Shown here in pieces: positions 33,612 to 44,959 of a stretch of 64,000 nt of DNA. Position 1 is the first letter of the stretch. Every line of letters starts with the position of its first letter. Where the stretch lies: assembly GCA_021234155.1 (NCBI GenBank), contig JAJEKV010000050.1, forward strand, positions 7,153,199 to 7,217,198, given 5' to 3'. Position numbers and translations under genes: made by a program. This DNA comes from Isoetes taiwanensis. Lineage: Eukaryota > Streptophyta > Lycopodiopsida > Isoetales > Isoetaceae. The notes under the pieces are model-generated. The model made no database searches. It was not told where the DNA came from and worked only from the letters and a program-made list of their open reading frames with translations.

Positions 33612-33912
33612 TGCTATTATATTCTTGATTTTTGCACTTTGGCACATGCCTATGCCTAAATCTTCTGACTTTGTAACGGGTCGCTCTCTTGTTTAGACCT
33701 TCCATTGCAGATCTCTCGGTTCTCGGAGGGCGAGGGGTCGAGCTCCTCCTTGGGGATGCCTGGCCATCGTGTTTGTTTCAGAGCATTTCTCGGTTGATGT
33801 ATGCTAGGGATCGAGCTTCAACCTTTGCATGCTTCAACTTCTTGCTTAGCGCGATGTATTCAAGTTGTCTCCAATCTAGTTCGGGTGCTGCAAGCATTGG
33901 ACGAGAGCATTG

Positions 33913-33983
33913 GTCGTTATCAGTAGGGCTTTCCTTGACAACCCGCAGGGGCAGGGTTTTTCAGCCCAATGAGAAGGTGGCGA
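33913..33983 (+). repeat. Foldback repeat, copy 2 (diverged)
   Basis: TTATCAGTAGGGCTTTCC, GGGGCAGGGTTTTTCAGCCC and AATGAGAA align in order with the centre of the repeat at 37091-37167. The outer arms are degenerate (ATTGGTCGTTATC versus GAGAAGGTGGC), so the hairpin has decayed in this copy. Confidence 0.5.
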
Positions 33984-34229
33984 GCATTTTTCTTACCTTT
34001 GCGCGCTTAAGCAGCTGATGGTCCACACTTTATCTTGTTTTCTTCATTTACATCGTGCTCTCAATGATTGTCTAGTTTTGGAGCACATTTATCAAAAATT
34101 TATATTCCTAGTAGGGGAATCAATTTGTACTCAGTGATTTTCAAAGCTCAATGAGAACACCACTTCACTTCGGCCGACATATATGTTGTCATAGGACCCA
34201 TCCTAGGAATGCAACGTTAAAATGCCAAG

Positions 34230-36090
34230 AATCGGCAAATGATACGCGTTCTTATAGAAATTTTTTGGGTCAGAGCTTCCATTGAAACAAAAAAAAGGTT
34301 TTGAAGTCACTTAAGTGGGATCATAAAAGAAATATCACAACACAAAATTGAAGCAAGGAAAAACCACATCTGTTCTGGCAAATCAAACAAGCAAGAACGC
34401 AACCGATTTAAGGGAAACGAGGAAAACCTATATCTATTGCCCTAAGAACAATCATGCTGCCAGCCAAAAAAAGTTTGAAAAGTATACAGATGTCTTCGTC
34501 ATGTTGCATTATCCAGCTTCGGCCAAACCTTAGCAACCGTTGAAGATTCTGAAAATCGATCCTAACACTAAATAAAAAAAAAAAATCATAGGCCCAGTAA
34601 ATGGCTGCAAAACTCTAAAGAAATGTATTACATCTGTGAAGGAATATCTAGCACCAAAATCTGGACGAACAGTAGAAGAGCCAGCCTGAAGAAATTCTGC
34701 TCTATAGATGACGACTCTGACCCTAAACAAAATGGTTTGATGTAACTTAAGCCGATGAAGCTAGAATAGCCTCAAACCAAACAAAAAATGGCATAAATGA
34801 AGCAGAAACTAGCAGATCGAAGAACCAAACGAACTTCCTGTAGCAGCACTGAAAGAATGGATCTGCTCAAGGAGTTATTACGTCGTGCCTATTTTTAGCC
34901 AATTTTTAAATTTCGCTAACCGTAGATCTTAAAAAAATGATCTTATGGTAAAGTTTAATGCCAAGTCAATTTTTGATGAGGTGGACATGCTACATGGATA
35001 GGCTAGAATTGCAAGAAAGGCTGTAGGCTTGGTTGGGCTGGTGTGCTCAAAAAAAAACAACTAGCGGAAATGCAGCCCTTGGGGAATAGGTGGATTAGCA
35101 ACATTACCCTCTACATTCTTTGTTTGTTGCAACTATTTGATGAAGTTAGAGTGGACATTAGAATGAGAATTTAATTAGCATAGAAGTAAGAAGAGTCTGT
35201 TTTGTTTACAGAGGAACTAATAGCTTGCAACTTAAAATGAGACATAGAAAGACATAATATGTGTTTGAAATGTCGCAAGAGTTGTCTAGCTTTAGAGGAG
35301 GTCCAAAATGAAGATGGCATGTTCTATCAAGAGCAAGGGCTCATAGTTTAGGGCTTCTTTTGTAATTGCAGTCTAGTTGTCTTTCTAGATGAATCAACAT
35401 AGATGGTGATAACATAACAATAGCTTACGGGAGTTGCTAGAACTCGTCAGGACCAATGATTTATTCAATCTTTTTTTGGCATAGGAATGGAATAGAATTG
35501 GACGAATTTAAAAGCTATATGGTTCTGCGCCATGTATAGTCCTTTGTATGATTTCATTCAAAGAGACATAATTTTTTTTGAATGTTCTCAAGCCAACCAA
35601 GTCAACCATGTAGGTATGTTTCTAGAGCCAACCATGGAGCATTCAGTATTTAGGGCCAAATCAAGCGGATACATGTGAATGTGTGGGCAGCTTTTAACAT
35701 AGGTGAGGGATAAGCTTAATTACCATGCAATTTAGAATCAATGGAAGTTCTGCACTCTAATGTTACAAACTTTTATTTTTGGTTGTACAATTGTCGGTGT
35801 GTTAGATTTCATGTAGAGCACTTAATGTGCATCAATATCCAGTAGTTCAAAGCCATCGCCCATTTGTTGAAGCCACTCTTCATCAGTTTGGTTATGCATC
35901 TTTTCATTGCTGCTTTAAAAATGTGAACGGTAACATTTTTGAATCCTAACAACTTCAACCTTGAAGATGTGCAACCTTCAACTTGATCATAAAGCAAGTA
36001 TTCAACAAAAAGGTTCTAAAAAAAATTCTAAAAGGAAGTTGCGTGGGGGGAATAATAAACGAATGTCATTTGAATGTTGCATTAGTGATA
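34230..36090. other. Spacer without recognised gene
   Basis: Short ORFs only. The minus-strand frame at 35809-35997 contains KSGFNKWAMALNYW, faintly recalling GFNKWLHRIVQDNLNWNW at about 5930 (minus), but the similarity is too weak to interpret. Confidence 0.4.
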
Positions 36091-36091
36091 T

Positions 36092-36725
36092 ATATTTTTT
36101 TTCTTGTTGAAGGACGTCAGATTTTATTTAATCAAAGAATCGAATACAAGTATAAGTGCAAAGACAGGAATAAAATCTCAGCGGATAAGCAGAGACTCAC
36201 CGAGTGAAGCAACCTGCCTAAACATAAGAACGACATCCAAATACTCCTCAAAGATCAATCGCCTCTCACGAAGAGCAAGTGAAGAACATTGGTACGACTT
36301 ACCTTGAGATTCTTGGAGAACACGGTTATCTGCCACATCCAAACCTTTAAAGATTACCAGTCATTGTCTTTCCAGATAGTCCAAAGCAACTACCCTGCTA
36401 CAAAATGAAAAGCCTGGCTTTGTAATTCCGTCCACGTACTTGGGTAAACTGTTAAGAGCACTTGTTGACTTGTTAAGGAAGCTTGAAAAAGAGAGAACCA
36501 CCAATCCCATACCTGTTTGAGGTGATCACATATAAAAAAAAGCAGTGTTCAATAGTATCAGATTTTCTAGTGTTAAACTTGTGGACAAGCTCGTTAACCT
36601 GAAGACATCGATGAAGAATTTACCACCAAAGAACTGTCACTATAGGATGAAGTAGCTTATCCCATGTCCAAGACCACATCTATTGCCACTGATGAACTCA
36701 TCCCAAGCGGGGCAAAATTTGGGGT
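36092..36725 (-). pseudogene. LINE zf-RVT and 3' end relic
   Basis: Minus-strand translation across frames gives WWKIFIGRLQVGERVHKW-like, SDTIEHCSFFC and LKQVWDWWVFLF, the conserved zf-RVT region of plant L1 LINEs. It ends at a T-rich run with TTGTTGAAGGACGTCAG near 36098-36125, corresponding to a 3' tail on the coding strand. The fragment is truncated and frame-broken. Confidence 0.65.
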
Positions 36726-37090
36726 TTGAATTTTCGTTGTAACACATTTATTGCTACTCATTGTATTGTGTCCCATAGGCAAATTGGTTTCCGAGGACGT
36801 TAAAAACCAATTAAATTCAATTCATCCAACTCTAGAGAACTCTAACTTTTTTAATTACTTCCCTTCTATTCTATTCTACTCTATTCTATTATATTCTAAC
36901 ATTTAATGCATTTTGTTCGTTCTCTTTTATCTTAAGTTTTTCAGGTGATCATGGCTATTTATATGTTTTGTACGGCTCTTGCATTGAGTTCGAGATGAAT
37001 TGTCTAGTTTGCGACCTCCATCTTGTGCTTCCTTGACCTTTTCATCAATGATATCAACTTTGACAACCTGGGCTTTTCCTTTGGAAGCAT
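36726..37090. other. Spacer with CTATT-type microsatellite
   Basis: A degenerate TTCTATTCTA repeat runs at about 36865-36900. No gene is supported. Confidence 0.4.
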
Positions 37091-37167
37091 TGGGCGAAAG
37101 TTTATCATTAGGGTTTTCCTCGAAAGCCCAAAAGGGCGAGGTTTTTCATCCCAATGATAAACTTTCA
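37091..37167 (+). repeat. Foldback repeat, copy 3 (best preserved)
   Basis: Perfect 14-bp arms GAAAGTTTATCATT (37096-37109) and AATGATAAACTTTC (37153-37166) enclose an inner stem built of CCTC-GCCC and GGGC-GAGG. This is the least decayed copy and supplies the consensus for the copies at 19.45 and 33.92 kb. Confidence 0.75.
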
Positions 37168-37241
37168 CACGTTGCCTCCTATTTGCCTTTCTTATTTTAT
37201 GCCGTCATAAAGGGGCCTTGGTTGTTCCTATGGCTGGTCCC

Positions 37242-37243
<2 letters not shown>

Positions 37244-37272
<29 letters not shown>

Positions 37273-37273
37273 G
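37244..37273. repeat. (ATT)n microsatellite
   Basis: About ten uninterrupted ATT units. Confidence 0.95.
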
Positions 37274-39320
37274 GGTAATCAGATCAAATTGATGTGGATG
37301 ACTACCCCCTTAGATATTTTTCAAAAATATTTGTACTCTGCTGTGATGAAAGATATGCCTATCTATATCACTCGGTTCTCTCTTGTCCAGATGAGTCTCT
37401 CAAGAAGATTTTGGAGATTTTTGATAGAACCTTAGGGGCATTTCAAGAGAAAAAACAATTAGAAACAATCACTCAGAAAAAACAATATGAAGAGAAACTA
37501 AATTTCCTTAAACACCCAATAGTTGTAAAACAGTTCATGTACGGAATCTATCATGTCAAGATGCAATGTTAGATTCAAGGAAAAATTGTAAAAATACCCC
37601 TATATTTTGGAGTTATAAAAATGCCTCAACATTCTTGGAAATTGTGAAAATGGCATGCAAAAAGGGCTACTTGCTGTTGGAAATTGCACGCCATTTTCAG
37701 CCACGTCCTCGAAGAATCCGTAACCACAATAGGACTCTGACAAATCAAAACTATAATCAAAACCTTAATGTGCAGAAAACCATCATAGCTACGTTCTTTT
37801 GTATGTTCTCAAATTTTGCATCTACACTGATCTATTTTCAATATATTACTGTATTGGAGAGATTTTCTTGGATATTTGCAGCAGATTAGCAAACAACTTC
37901 TATTGTGCTTACAGTCTATAGAAGCAATGTGGGAGTTGAGACATGCATGAAGAAGACATTTTTGTCCTAGAAACTGGCCTTCTTTAAAGTGAACTTCAAA
38001 AATCGCTTGGAAGATAGAGCTGGAAACTGAAACGATCATTAGCAGCAACTCTAAAAAAAATCTCAGTTTATGCAATTCCTGGTAGTCCGATGCATTCGAA
38101 AGCCTTCTTCCGTTCATTCACATCATTCACAAGGGTATTTTCACAATTTTCAGAAATATAGGTGCATTTGTATAAATATACTAAAATATAAGGCTATTTT
38201 TATAATTTTCAGATGCAGTTTTGCAGATGAACAAGTTAAATTAAATAATGAAGAAATAACAAATAGAAAATGGTGACCGTACTTAAGGGAATTTCAGAGA
38301 ATTTAAGTGAATGTTTGATGGAATCCAATTGGGTCTTGGAGAAGCGAAGATGACCTCAAGAATCTCGAGACAATTTAAGAGAATCTGGGGGAATATTGAT
38401 AGAGCCTTAAGGACTAACAAAGATCTTGAGGACATTTTTAAAGAACATTAAAGGAATCTAAAGGAATCTTAAGAAAATCTTCAGAATAACTTGCTCCAAA
38501 ATGTCATCAAAACACAACACAGTTGAAATCTCGTGTGTTTTAAAGATGTCTTTTGCACTGTTCTAAAGAGATACAATTCAAACCATGGGTAAGACACTAA
38601 AGAGAAATGTTGGCCACTGCAAAAGAAATTTTGTATATAAAAGTAATCGTACATTATTTGCAAATAATAAAAGAAGTTGCACACAGATATACACATAAGG
38701 AGTGTGAATTGTTAGCTCCTTCATGTATTAAACATCCCAAAAATTTTGACATCACAGGCAAGAGCATCAAGCTCAAGTTGTTACAAAGAATAAAGAATAG
38801 AATAAAGAATGATTAGTTTCTTTTATAATAACGTCCTCTATCCTCAGGTGTTAAATCTGCCTGAGTTCCAAGAAAATTCAAAGTAAGATGGTCTGCAACC
38901 TAACTCGTCACAAAGATGCAACGAGCTTCAGCAATGCAGAAAAGAATAAAGAATGATCAGGTATCAGCAGGGATAAAGAATGGTCAAATTCGATCAGAAT
39001 GAGAAGCATTATGCTGGAAAATCTGCTGATCTGTGTGGAAACTTTGCAGGCCTGTAGGAAAAAAATCCGATTTCAGAAATCAGATCATTTGAAAAGGATC
39101 GAATATGGCACAGCGGAAAAATCAGAGATTTGAAGCATCGAGCTGCAAAAATGAGACGAAGTGATGGGATTAAGCAGCCCAAATTCGAGATTTGAAGCAT
39201 CGAGCTGCAGAAATGCAGGAAATTGAACGGATCAAGCAGCAGAATCAAACCCAAATTGTAGATTTTCTATGGAGGAATCGATCGGATGAAGCAGCAGAAT
39301 CAAGCCCAAATCGGAAATTT
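37274..39320. other. Spacer downstream of the GRAS gene
   Basis: The 37294-37572 plus-strand frame (92 codons, includes DESLKKILEIFDRTLGAF) has coding-like composition but no recognisable domain. In 39090-39330 the phrase GAGATTTGAAGCATCGAGCTG occurs twice (about 39125 and 39189), and CGGATCAAGCAGCAGAATCAA/CGGATGAAGCAGCAGAATCAA also occurs twice, showing a local duplication beside the gene's 3' end. Confidence 0.4.
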
Positions 39321-39323
39321 GGA

Positions 39324-41159
39324 TCATTTGGGAGCCCAAGCAGAAGCGGTAAGAAGGGGGCGATCTAGCCAGACAAGAGAAATGGACCCATCTGATTCTC
39401 TGATGCTGTAATTCTTGCAAGAATACATCTCCAGAAGCAATTTAGCCTGATTAAACGCTGTTAAATCCAGGCCCAAATTGCGAAATCCAGCTGCAAATTT
39501 CAAATCTTTCGTGCCTCTCAATCCGTTCGGGGCCTTCGCAGACAACAATGTTTCTGATTTCTCGAGCAAAAAATTGCTCCAATTTTAATCTGGCAGGGCT
39601 TTCCGGCGGCAAGCTCCAATCCATGGAGTCAAAAACTGCGCAATAATACTGCAAAGCTCGAACAATCGCCCATTGTGGGCTCCTTCCTGTTCCGCCATAG
39701 CCACAACCTTGGGCTTGCAGCTCTTTACCAAATCCAAAAAATCCCTAACTCCGGCAGCCATAGCCAAAACTCTGTGCATTTGCATTGGGCAATTAACCGC
39801 CACAGCTTCGTTTTCCTTCACATGCAGCATCCATAGCCTGACGTCCTCAAGCTTATCAATTACAGGATGAAATTCGAATTCCAGATTCAAATTTGCAGCA
39901 AATTCTGCCAATCTATCCCCCGTCTCCTGCAAATCTTCCTTGAATTCTCCCACCCCAGTAATTCTGATATGATCCGGCGGCCCTTCCGGCCTGGAAGCTA
40001 AGCTCTGAAACAAAGCAGGCCATTGGAGACCCTGTTTGATCCCAAAATCTATGACATGAATTCGTTTGTGGCCCTGGAAAGCTTGAAGAATAGCTTGATT
40101 TGCAGTAAAATGGCAGAATTTGATGTAGGGAGTTACATGATTTAGGATATGAAATGCTGCCAGATCCTCGTCGTCCCAGAAAACCTCTAAATCTACCGGC
40201 AATGGCTGATAAATCTGCGGCCATGTTCTTGCAGCTCTGCAGGCAAGAGCCTCTGTAAAATACGCTGCAACTCTTTGCAAAGGGGTACCTTTCGGAGATG
40301 CTAATTCGCCCAATTGGGCCAACAGAGGATTTACCAGACTTAAACTCTTTGTAGATACTGCTTCCATGCATGCAAGTAGCAGATTTATAAGCTCTAATCC
40401 TGTTTCTAGCCCCTGTTCCTTTGATTCAGAGGTCAGATCCCCTGTTTCTAGCCCTAAATCCCCTGTTTCTAAGCTAATTCTTCTCGATCCTCTGCTATCT
40501 CCGAATGATCCACTCTGTTCTTCGCTGTGGTAGAAATCAGAGCTGGATTTCTCCGAACTGCCTGGATTGATCGGATTAATGGGCGAATCCGACGCCCTCG
40601 AATTTTCAATCGGTTGATTCGGTGCCGGAAATGGAGTTAAAACTATGCTGCCGCTGTTGCTCGTTGTTGGAATTTGCGCAGGAGCGCAAAAATCCATGAA
40701 TTGGGGATGGATTTTGCTGCTACAAGATGCCCTTTCCGGTGGAGAAACAGATTGATCTTGCCTCAAATTGCTTCCTTTGCTGCTGTGCTGCAAGCTTTCT
40801 TGATCAATCTGCTGCTGCATTGGATTGAAAAAAAATTCCCCAGTTCCGGCCTCGGATTCAGAAATATTTTCCTGCTTCACTGCCGGATCTGCGCCAAAAT
40901 TTGCATTTGCATTTACAGGCGGAAGAGCCGATTCTTCTTCTAACAAACCTAGACCCTGTTCTTCTTTCAAGCTGCACCATGTTCTGGGCGAAATATAACC
41001 CTGCGAATGAAACATATCATAATCTGCCATAATTGGCCACTGGATTTGTGATTGATAGTACCCTATTCCCCATTGATCTATTGAGTTATTGCTAGATCCT
41101 GGATTCCCAATTCCATGCCCATGTCCCGGCACCATGAATGGTGTGCATCCTGCTATCAT
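39324..41159 (-). CDS. SCL28: GRAS transcription regulator, SCL28-like, with two frame breaks
   Basis: The start at 41159 (MIAGCTPF) is chosen over the upstream non-ATG frame because it resembles the MLAGCS start of SCL28 proteins. Residues 1-250 are low-complexity (Q, S, N, P rich), including two LETGDL copies. The GRAS domain follows: first leucine-rich block [14 protein letters not shown] to [10 protein letters not shown] (about 255-308), VHIID block [19 protein letters not shown] (366-384), [19 protein letters not shown] (412-425), PFYRE block [18 protein letters not shown]. After AEQEGAHNG the frame ends at 39585. The rest reads in a second frame ([30 protein letters not shown]) and a third ([23 protein letters not shown], the SAW motif, to 39324). 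Breaks lie near 39665 and 39495. In Arabidopsis SCL28 controls the G2/M transition and cell size downstream of MYB3R factors. This copy is a recent pseudogene, a sequencing error, or a gene with tiny introns. Confidence 0.85.
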
Positions 41160-42050
41160 TCTTCGCCGCTGCAGCACCGAACCGATCTAAAATATTTACA
41201 AATCATGGATTTTTCGAAGCATGCATATGGATATGGATTGGATTGAAAAAAATTGTTATGCAATGCAACTGTAATGCATATCGGAGCTCATGCTCCGTTG
41301 CAAGTAATCTGGTGCAGAATCAGCCGGATCATTCCTTGCTTCGCATTCAGAAACCGGAAATTTTATACAACACATTTCTGTAGGCATGTAAATCAAGCCC
41401 AAATTCATTGCCGGAGCTATGAATCGCAAATGAAAAACCCAGCTCAGATTTTAAAGGGGTTCTGTTCGCCGGAGCTATTGGATGCTTCATACCTCCAATT
41501 CATTCCTTTTATTTGCCTCAAGGATTAAGAATCCGGACAGAAATGGACTGATAAAGCAGATCATTGTCAACAAATTGGCGCAGGAAGGACAATTCGGACG
41601 AACAATTTACAGGGATGGCATTGTCGAGCCGGATTTGCTGACAGAATCAAAGAATTTGTGAGCAGATTTTTGGGCGTGGAACGGATACTTGAGAGGAACG
41701 GCCTGTGTCATGGGACTGGGAAAATATAGCCGTTATTCATGACCGTTTGTTAAAGGAAAACCCAGACGTGGATTCCTACGGTCCAGATCTTACCGCCAAC
41801 GGCCCAGATCTCGCCTCCTCCTCGCTTTTACCCTCCATATTCCTTGACTTGACTTGACTTCGCCGCCCCGACCAGCATTGGATACCCGGTCTCTTTCCCC
41901 ACATCAGTCAACTTTTTATTTTCTTAGCTTAGTTGTCGCCTTGGATTCCTCCCCTCCTAGACTTTGACTTGTATTTTCGACAACTTGTTCCCCGTCAATG
42001 CCTCCCCTCCGACACCCAACTCCTTATTATTGCTATTCTAGTCCCTGCCA
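41160..42050. other. Upstream region of the GRAS gene
   Basis: Presumed promoter and 5' untranslated region. I cannot assign a TATA box or the MYB-type AACGG cell-cycle elements with confidence; one AACGG lies at 41697-41701 and one near 41799. No other gene is visible. Confidence 0.4.
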
Positions 42051-42054
42051 TCTC

Positions 42055-42520
42055 TAATAATCTCTTTCGCGGCATATTATACTGCTTCTCGGCTCCTCTT
42101 TCGATTCGACTCGTCTTCTGACCATTGGCGTTCTTTCCTTGGACTAATCTCTTCTGCAACGTATTAAACTCCCGCCAACTTCTCGTTCAACGAACGTTTG
42201 ACCATTGTTCGTTCGGCCTCGAGTAATCTCTTTTACAACGTACTAAACTCCCGCCAACTCCTCCATCAACAAAACATTTGACCATTCGTAGACCTCGACT
42301 AATCCCTTTCACAACGTATTAAACTCCCGCCAACCCCTCCATCAACAAGCTTTTGACTATTGTTCCAAAGCCTTGGACTGGTCTCTTTCACAATGTATTA
42401 TACTCCCACTCCACCAACAAACTTCTAAGTTTTGGACAAATCTCTTTTTACAACGTATCAAGCTCCACCCAACTCTTTGTTTATCAAAGCTTTTGAACAT
42501 TGCTTGGTCTTTGTTAGGCA
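42055..42520. repeat. Tandem repeat, 59-87 bp period, about six copies
   Basis: Units start with TAATCTCTTT-like sequence at about 42058, 42145, 42224, 42300, 42379 and 42438. Each contains ACAACGTATTAAACTCCCGC-like sequence and, in most, TTGACCATT. Identity between units is moderate. No coding function is apparent; it lies about 0.9 kb upstream of the GRAS start. Confidence 0.8.
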
Positions 42521-42693
42521 ACTTGGACTCACTTTTGTTTCGGAACATAGCCTACTCTTGCCAACATACATAAGATAAGTATCTAAATTTATGCTTCATG
42601 ATGCATTGTTCACATCAACATTTAAAACCCAGAGGAGGAAAGTGTTGAAAGCTTGTACTCATATTAACAAGAGAAGGGTCAAAAGCAAGAGGA

Positions 42694-43408
42694 TTGAGGG
42701 GAGAATTATTGGGTAAATTACGAAGCGGCAAAGGAGAGTTCATATCATGCACAACAGAAGAAGCATCCACTTCACTTGAATGTCATATTGTATCATCTTC
42801 TTCCTCATCTGCCTCTGCACTAATTAATCTGCCAGTATTACCAGCCCTTGTGCCTTCTTCTCAATCTATTTCTGCACCATCGCCTTCTTCTAGTGCATCT
42901 CCGTCTCAATCTATATCAGTAGACCCTCTTAATGAGGATCAACACTCTCGTCTTCAAGACATTGCTCACAAGCAAGAACTATTAGAAGAAGGATGGTCGT
43001 CTACACGCCCGAAGAAGCTTGCACGTCGCAAAAATAGCTCGTCTCCTCAATCTGCATTACTTCACTCTATAGCTCCAATATCTGCTACGATTGTTACAGT
43101 GGATGTCCCTAATTCAGTGGCATTGAGACACCAGGGAGCAGATCATGTTGATGATAATGATTCTATGGAGTGGAAGTTCGACCTGATTAAAGTAACTTTT
43201 CTAAAAATATGAGTATATATTATTCTTCTCTTTATAGGAGAGGAAAATAATGTGAATTGCATTATATTGTCATGCTTAGACAGGTGGCCCTGCTCAGTTG
43301 GATCTAATTATCCACTGGGTTTTTTATTCCTGTCTCTGTGTTGATTATGTATTATGATTATGATGGAATGTTATTAATAAAGTCTGATGTCCTTCCAAAA
43401 AAAAAAAT
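42694..43408 (+). pseudogene. Internally deleted LINE: ORF1 piece plus 3' tail
   Basis: A 172-codon frame (42694-43212) is serine-rich and ends in a segment (LEEGWSSTRPKKLARRKNSS) typical of LINE ORF1 just before the ORF2 junction. It is followed, without any endonuclease or reverse transcriptase, by TTATTAATAAAGTCTGATGT and an A run at about 43397-43407, typical of a plant LINE 3' end. The central ORF2 seems to have been lost, giving a short non-autonomous derivative. The ORF itself has no function I can infer beyond its ORF1 origin. Confidence 0.55.
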
Positions 43409-43825
43409 CCCCTATTTTACAGAATTTAGAAACCTTCATATTTGATTTTTAACAAGGTATATGTTTATATTACTGCTAGTGAAGTCAAGATACCAAGTTA
43501 ATTTTTTGCTAGAAAATTAGTCCTGTATTTAGTTAAATGAGCAAAATGCTCATAAAACCTAGCCAAACGAAAAATTTCTTTTATGCTCTTTGATAAACAT
43601 GTTCATAATCTTTTTCTTAACTGAATATCTGGGATAATATGTAACACAATAACAGGGGTTCCAGGAGGATTTGATTTGGATGCATAAATGACTGCACCTA
43701 ACACCATAAACCATACTCCTAATCTAGTTAAATGGGTTGTATATTTAATAATAATAATTAGAAAAAAATAGAACCAAAAGAAAAATTATCATGTTAGCTC
43801 GTTGATCGTATTGGTTATAGCATTC
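43409..43825. other. Spacer
   Basis: AT-rich, no recognised feature between two LINE relics. Confidence 0.4.
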
Positions 43826-43829
43826 CTTC

Positions 43830-44130
43830 TAGTCCCTCCTATTGCCAAATGGGTGGCACTTGTAGATTCCAGAACCCAATTGGGTTCGTACTTGGCATTG
43901 GCTTTGGGATAAGTTGCTCCATCCCAAAGTGTGTGTTTTAATGGCATGTTATTCATAGGTGCTTGCGTGTTAATGCTTGAGGCATCGCTATGTTCTTGGC
44001 ACGTCTATAATATGCCCCCTCTACCTTTCAGACATTGATGTTATTGAGCACCTTCCAGACATTGACGCTATTGAGCATTGTCTCTTTGCTTGCCCCAGGG
44101 TGTTTCACTTATTGCAAAGGGGATACGTCA
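43830..44130 (+). pseudogene. LINE zf-RVT relic with internal duplication
   Basis: Translation yields WDKLLHPKVCVL, then ICPLYLSDIDVIEHLPDIDA and IEHCLFACPRVFHLLQR. This matches the C-x2-C...EH-x-L-F-x-C-P pattern of LINE zf-RVT domains, with frame changes. A 27-bp segment (CAGACATTGATGTTATTGAG and onward) is tandemly repeated, giving the peptide DIDVIEH/DIDAIEH twice. Confidence 0.6.
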
Positions 44131-44955
44131 TGTGCGTTAATGGGGTCGACACGCCTTATCTAGGGTTCAAAAAAACCCTTATCGTATACATATTACACTA
44201 GATTGCCCCTAAAAAACCCCATATTTTCGTATGTATATGTACAATTTAAGTTAACCCACCTTGGTTAACTCACACGTTATATACAACCTACACTATGTGA
44301 AAACCCCCGGGTGCTTACCCAAATTCCAACCAGCATGGTCCTGGTTACAAGGTCTATTTAATAGCGCACATGATAGCTAACGTGTCCTCTTGGCATCCTA
44401 CCCTGTTGCATGTTCCCGAGCTAAGCAAAAGGCATTACATCACTCATGTGGTCAATTTGGGAGCATCGAAGACACCACATTTTCTAGGGCATTTATTCAT
44501 CTGCTCGTGGAGTCATTGATGTAGCCCAGGCTACGATACTAATGGCTTATAGGTGTTCTATTCCCTGGAGTCAGATGTAAAAAATCGTATTTGGATCCAT
44601 TATCTTAAAATTTACTCCGACAACTAGTCTCCTCTATTGGAGTAAATATACAGTGCCTTATACTCGTGTTCCAGAAGCATCTTCTTGTGCTTACACAGGT
44701 AGATGAGATATTTATATTGTATAATTTTTACTCTTGATTAATAAACTTTTTTCATCTTTCAAACTAGAAAAAAAAGGACATTTATTCAAGTCCTCATATT
44801 ATATATTTCAAAACCTTAGGCCAACTTGTATTTCATATTTCAACATCATAAGTGTCCCCAATCATAATGACTATATTCAAAATGAGAGACAACCAGAGTC
44901 CCCAGCATATCGTTTGTGCAGTAGGATCAACATATTGAACAACCGAGATAATCTA
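44131..44955. other. Spacer
   Basis: No recognised gene. CTAGGGTTCAAAAAAACCC (about 44160-44180) is a short imperfect foldback. Confidence 0.35.
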
Positions 44956-44959
44956 GGTG

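Larger units (their letters stand above)
32732..34219. mobile_element. Pyrimidine-rich TIR-bounded element, unit 2
   Basis: The first ~130 bp repeat the start of unit 1 closely (ATTCCTTGGATGGGGACGCC through CTTGAGCTAGGTTTTTTC). The last ~45 bp repeat its end (ACATATATGTTGTCATAGGA then CCCATCCTAGGAATG, ending about 34219). The interior differs and contains the CTCGG hairpin array and one copy of the 80-bp foldback repeat. The shared ends and different interiors suggest two related non-autonomous elements in tandem. Confidence 0.55.
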
